Of a stretch of DNA of 7,720 nt, positions 5,972-7,720 are shown one piece after another. The first letter of the stretch is position 1; every line of letters begins with the position of its first letter. The notes beneath the pieces are model-generated. The model saw only the letters and a list, made by a program, of their open reading frames with translations. It was not told where the DNA came from and did no database searches. Source of the DNA: an uncultured Prevotella sp. GTDB taxonomy: Bacteria; Bacteroidota; Bacteroidia; Bacteroidales; Bacteroidaceae. The position numbers and the translations under genes are program-made. The stretch lies in assembly GCA_938018155.1 (NCBI GenBank), contig CALIIG010000109.1, forward strand, positions 1-7,720, in the 5' to 3' direction.

Positions 5972-6433
5972 ATGAAACAAGACAAGCTACCCAAGTGCGG
6001 TTCATGCGCTCGTGTCGACAAATGGCTGTGGGCAGCGCGCATTTATAAAACCCGTTCAGTTGCAGCCGATGCCATCAAAAACGGGCGGGTAACGATTGAG
6101 GGGACTAACGTCAAGCCCAGCCGGACGGTGAAAGAAGGCGATATTATAAGTGTTAAAAAGCCACCCGTTACCTACTCTTTCAAAATATTAGCTTGCATTG
6201 AACAGCGTGTGGGCGCAAAGCTTCTGCCACAAGTGTTCGAGAATGTAACCGATCCGAAGCAATATGAACTCTTAGAAATGAGTCGTATCAGCGGTTTTAT
6301 CGACCGCCAGCGAGGCACCGGACGTCCTACGAAAAAGGAGCGTCGTGCCATCGATAACTTCATCGACCCCGTTATGTTCGGATGGGATGACGACGACGAT
6401 GAGGATGATAATAACGACAATGACATTTATTGA
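5972..6433 (+). CDS. hslR: S4-domain RNA-binding protein, HslR (Hsp15)-like
   Basis: E. coli HslR/Hsp15 binds free 50S subunits that carry a nascent chain with attached tRNA and helps rescue them. The 153-residue product has an S4 RNA-binding domain at about 14-60, opening with RVDKWLWAARIYKTRS (14-29), the characteristic HslR phrase. NGRVTIEGTNVKPSRTVKEGDIISV follows (37-61). After it come a basic segment (RQRGTGRPTKKERRAID, 112-128) and a highly acidic tail (DDDDDEDDNNDND, 139-151). It lies 28 bp after pth in the same direction. Pairing with Pth makes sense, as both deal with peptidyl-tRNA from interrupted translation. No Shine-Dalgarno sequence is visible at the start. The family call is firm; the exact role in this phylum is inferred from E. 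coli. Confidence 0.92.
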   Translation: MKQDKLPKCGSCARVDKWLWAARIYKTRSVAADAIKNGRVTIEGTNVKPSRTVKEGDIISVKKPPVTYSFKILACIEQRVGAKLLPQVFENVTDPKQYELLEMSRISGFIDRQRGTGRPTKKERRAIDNFIDPVMFGWDDDDDEDDNNDNDIY

Positions 6434-6470
6434 TTATAAAACCTTTATTTTCAGAATATAGAATAACGGG

Positions 6471-7016
6471 ATGCTATTAAAGTTCTTTCTCACTTGTAAT
6501 AAGATTGGAGCCTTTACCTTAGGTGGCGGTTATGCCATGATTCCTATCATGGAACGTGAGTTTGTCGACAACAATCATTGGATGGACCGTCAGGAGTTTA
6601 TGGACATCATGGTGGTGGCACAAACAACTCCTGGCATCTTCAGCATCGACATGGCAAGCCATATCGGCTACAAGCTAAAAGGCATTTGGGGCGGCATTGT
6701 AGGCGCAATGGGCATTGCCCTGCCTTCTATTGTTGCCATCACGCTGATTGCCGTGTTCTTTCAGAACTTCAAGGATAACATCTATGTCAACAGGTTTTTC
6801 TGCGGCGTTCGGCCGGCTGTTGTAGCCCTTATCGCTGCGCCATGCTTTAAAATGGCCCAAACTGCCGATATTACATGGTCCAGTTGCTGGATTCCTGTCG
6901 CCAGTTGTCTGCTGATTTGGCTGCTGGGTATCTCTCCTGTCTGGATTATACTGGCGGCCGGTATTGGTGGATTTCTCTGGGGACAATATCAAAAACGAAA
7001 GGAAAAACAACCATGA
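6471..7016 (+). CDS. Chromate transporter family protein, first half-size subunit
   Basis: This 181-residue membrane protein carries one CHR domain (ChrA family). The N-terminal signature FTLGGGYAMIPIMEREFV (15-32) is followed by DIMVVAQTTPGIFSIDMASHIGYKLKG (45-71). Hydrophobic segments lie at about 72-98, 109-126 and 140-171. Full-length ChrA proteins have two CHR domains (about 400 residues), whereas half-size proteins are usually encoded as adjacent pairs that work together, and that is the arrangement here. The family name comes from chromate efflux in aerobic bacteria. In this organism the real substrate is unknown and may be another oxyanion. In this copy the TPGP motif of the partner is TPGI. 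The start at 6471 is 37 bp after the hslR-like gene. The Lys/Glu-rich C-terminus overlaps the next gene by 4 bp. Confidence 0.9.
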   Translation: MLLKFFLTCNKIGAFTLGGGYAMIPIMEREFVDNNHWMDRQEFMDIMVVAQTTPGIFSIDMASHIGYKLKGIWGGIVGAMGIALPSIVAITLIAVFFQNFKDNIYVNRFFCGVRPAVVALIAAPCFKMAQTADITWSSCWIPVASCLLIWLLGISPVWIILAAGIGGFLWGQYQKRKEKQP

Positions 7017-7585
7017 TATTTTTACAATTATTCTACGTCTTTTCAAAGATAGGCATTTTTAATTTCGGCGGTGGTTACGCCATGCTGTCACTTATACAGA
7101 ACGAAACCGTCGTAAAACACCAATGGCTTACCAATGCCGAGTTCACCGACATCATGGCTATCAGTCAGAGCACCCCGGGCCCTATTGGCATTAACGCCGC
7201 AACCTATGTTGGATACACCGCGGTCCTGCATGCCGGCTATCCTCACTGGGCAGCTGTTTGCGGAGCCGTTCTGGCCTCAATTGCCATCATGTGGCTTTCT
7301 TTTATCCTGATGATATGCGTCAGTAAATACCTCCTTTCACATAAGGATTCGCGCGAAGTTAAGGATGTATTCAAAGTTCTTCGACCTACCATTATCGGTC
7401 TTATTGCTGCAGCAGCCCTGCTTTTAATGACAAAAGACAACTTCGGGTCGCCGTCTGCGAATCCCTCTCTTTTCGCTTTGAGCATCGGAATATTCGCTGC
7501 TGCCTTTTTCTTTACGCGCTTTAAAAAGACCAATCCTATCCTGGTCATGTTCATTTGCGGACTGGCTGGGCTTCTTTTTTATTAG
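7013..7585 (+). CDS. Chromate transporter family protein, second half-size subunit
   Basis: This 190-residue membrane protein has one CHR domain. The signature FNFGGGYAMLSLIQNE (16-31) is followed by DIMAISQSTPGPIGINAATYVGY (46-68), containing the canonical TPGP. Hydrophobic segments lie at about 77-105, 123-139, 152-168 and 175-190. It is clearly a paralogue of the gene just upstream, as the GGGYAM and STPG/TTPG blocks align, but divergent enough to be a distinct subunit rather than a recent duplicate. The ATG at 7013 overlaps the upstream stop as ATGA and has AAAGGA about 10 bases before it. The frame is also open upstream, but those codons lie inside the first subunit and lack family similarity. 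Known paired ChrA halves from Bacillus insert in opposite orientations, so a heterodimer is the likely form. Confidence 0.9.
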   Translation: MIFLQLFYVFSKIGIFNFGGGYAMLSLIQNETVVKHQWLTNAEFTDIMAISQSTPGPIGINAATYVGYTAVLHAGYPHWAAVCGAVLASIAIMWLSFILMICVSKYLLSHKDSREVKDVFKVLRPTIIGLIAAAALLLMTKDNFGSPSANPSLFALSIGIFAAAFFFTRFKKTNPILVMFICGLAGLLFY

Positions 7586-7720
7586 TCACAACAACTTTTC
7601 TCTCCCCTTTCCTCCCCCATATTCGTTATTCCCTCTCCCAAAGAAAAATCACACCACGTCCCCGACTGCTCTGCTGTCGCCTTTCCATAACCCCGTATCA
7701 TACCGCGGAGCAATTGATGC
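7586..7720. other. Pyrimidine-rich tail of the window, no supported gene
   Basis: These 135 bp are C/T-rich on the + strand, most strongly at 7596-7618 and 7629-7639. No start codon with a plausible frame is seen on the + strand. On the minus strand a frame is open from the right edge to a TAA at 7584-7582, overlapping the end of the second ChrA gene. It reads as Gly/Glu-rich, low-complexity sequence with no family I know. No convincing terminator hairpin is visible behind the ChrA pair. Confidence 0.5.

Noticed and set aside
6430..6453. Separate promoter for the ChrA pair (TATTTTCA at 6446-6453)
   Set aside because: It mismatches the TAnnTTTG box at the G, and the nearest upstream TTG is only 13 bp away instead of about 20.
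6875..7012. N-terminal extension of the second ChrA-like protein from the GTG at 6875
   Set aside because: These codons overlap the first ChrA gene in another frame and show no CHR similarity; the ATG at 7013 gives a normal N-terminus.
7582..7719. Partial minus-strand gene entering from the right edge
   Set aside because: The frame is only 45 codons, low complexity, purine-biased and without recognisable similarity; the + strand is equally open here, so openness reflects composition.

Overview
The window looks like chromosomal DNA from a Bacteroidota species, most likely order Bacteroidales and perhaps a Prevotella relative. Three things point there. The two promoters between nusB and rplY match the Bacteroidota consensus (TTTG, about 20 bp, TAnnTTTG). 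The protein versions are typical of the phylum: a double-length NusB, a membrane-anchored YbbR-like protein and a DUF5606 protein. Shine-Dalgarno sequences are weak or absent before most starts. The genus is a guess from gene style; the phylum is well supported.

Layout. Positions 2-424 hold the 3' end of an unrecognised, probably exported protein on the + strand. A 477-bp gene-free gap between convergent genes follows. It contains a 9-bp inverted repeat and an array of 22-bp tandem units whose last core is inverted, making a long hairpin. Then comes a leftward block, read from 4442 down to 902: nusB, yajC, a ybbR-like gene, coaE and a DUF5606 gene. The yajC/ybbR and ybbR/coaE junctions overlap by 8 and 4 bp. 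A 212-bp divergent promoter region (4443-4654) separates this from a rightward block: rplY (ctc-type L25), a strong intrinsic terminator, pth, an hslR-like S4-domain gene, and two overlapping half-size chromate-transporter-family genes. The last 135 bp are pyrimidine-rich on the + strand, with no gene I can defend.

How it fits together. Most genes serve information processing. NusB acts in transcription antitermination and rRNA synthesis. L25, Pth and the HslR-like protein act on ribosomes, peptidyl-tRNA recycling and stalled 50S subunits. YajC accompanies the Sec translocase, the YbbR-like protein sits in the envelope, and CoaE completes coenzyme A synthesis. Divergent expression from two near-identical promoters would co-ordinate the two blocks. 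The ChrA-like pair is the functional outlier, apparently carried at the end of the translation operon.

I found no convincing undescribed multi-gene system. The feature that known gene content explains least is the 22-bp repeat array at 655-808.
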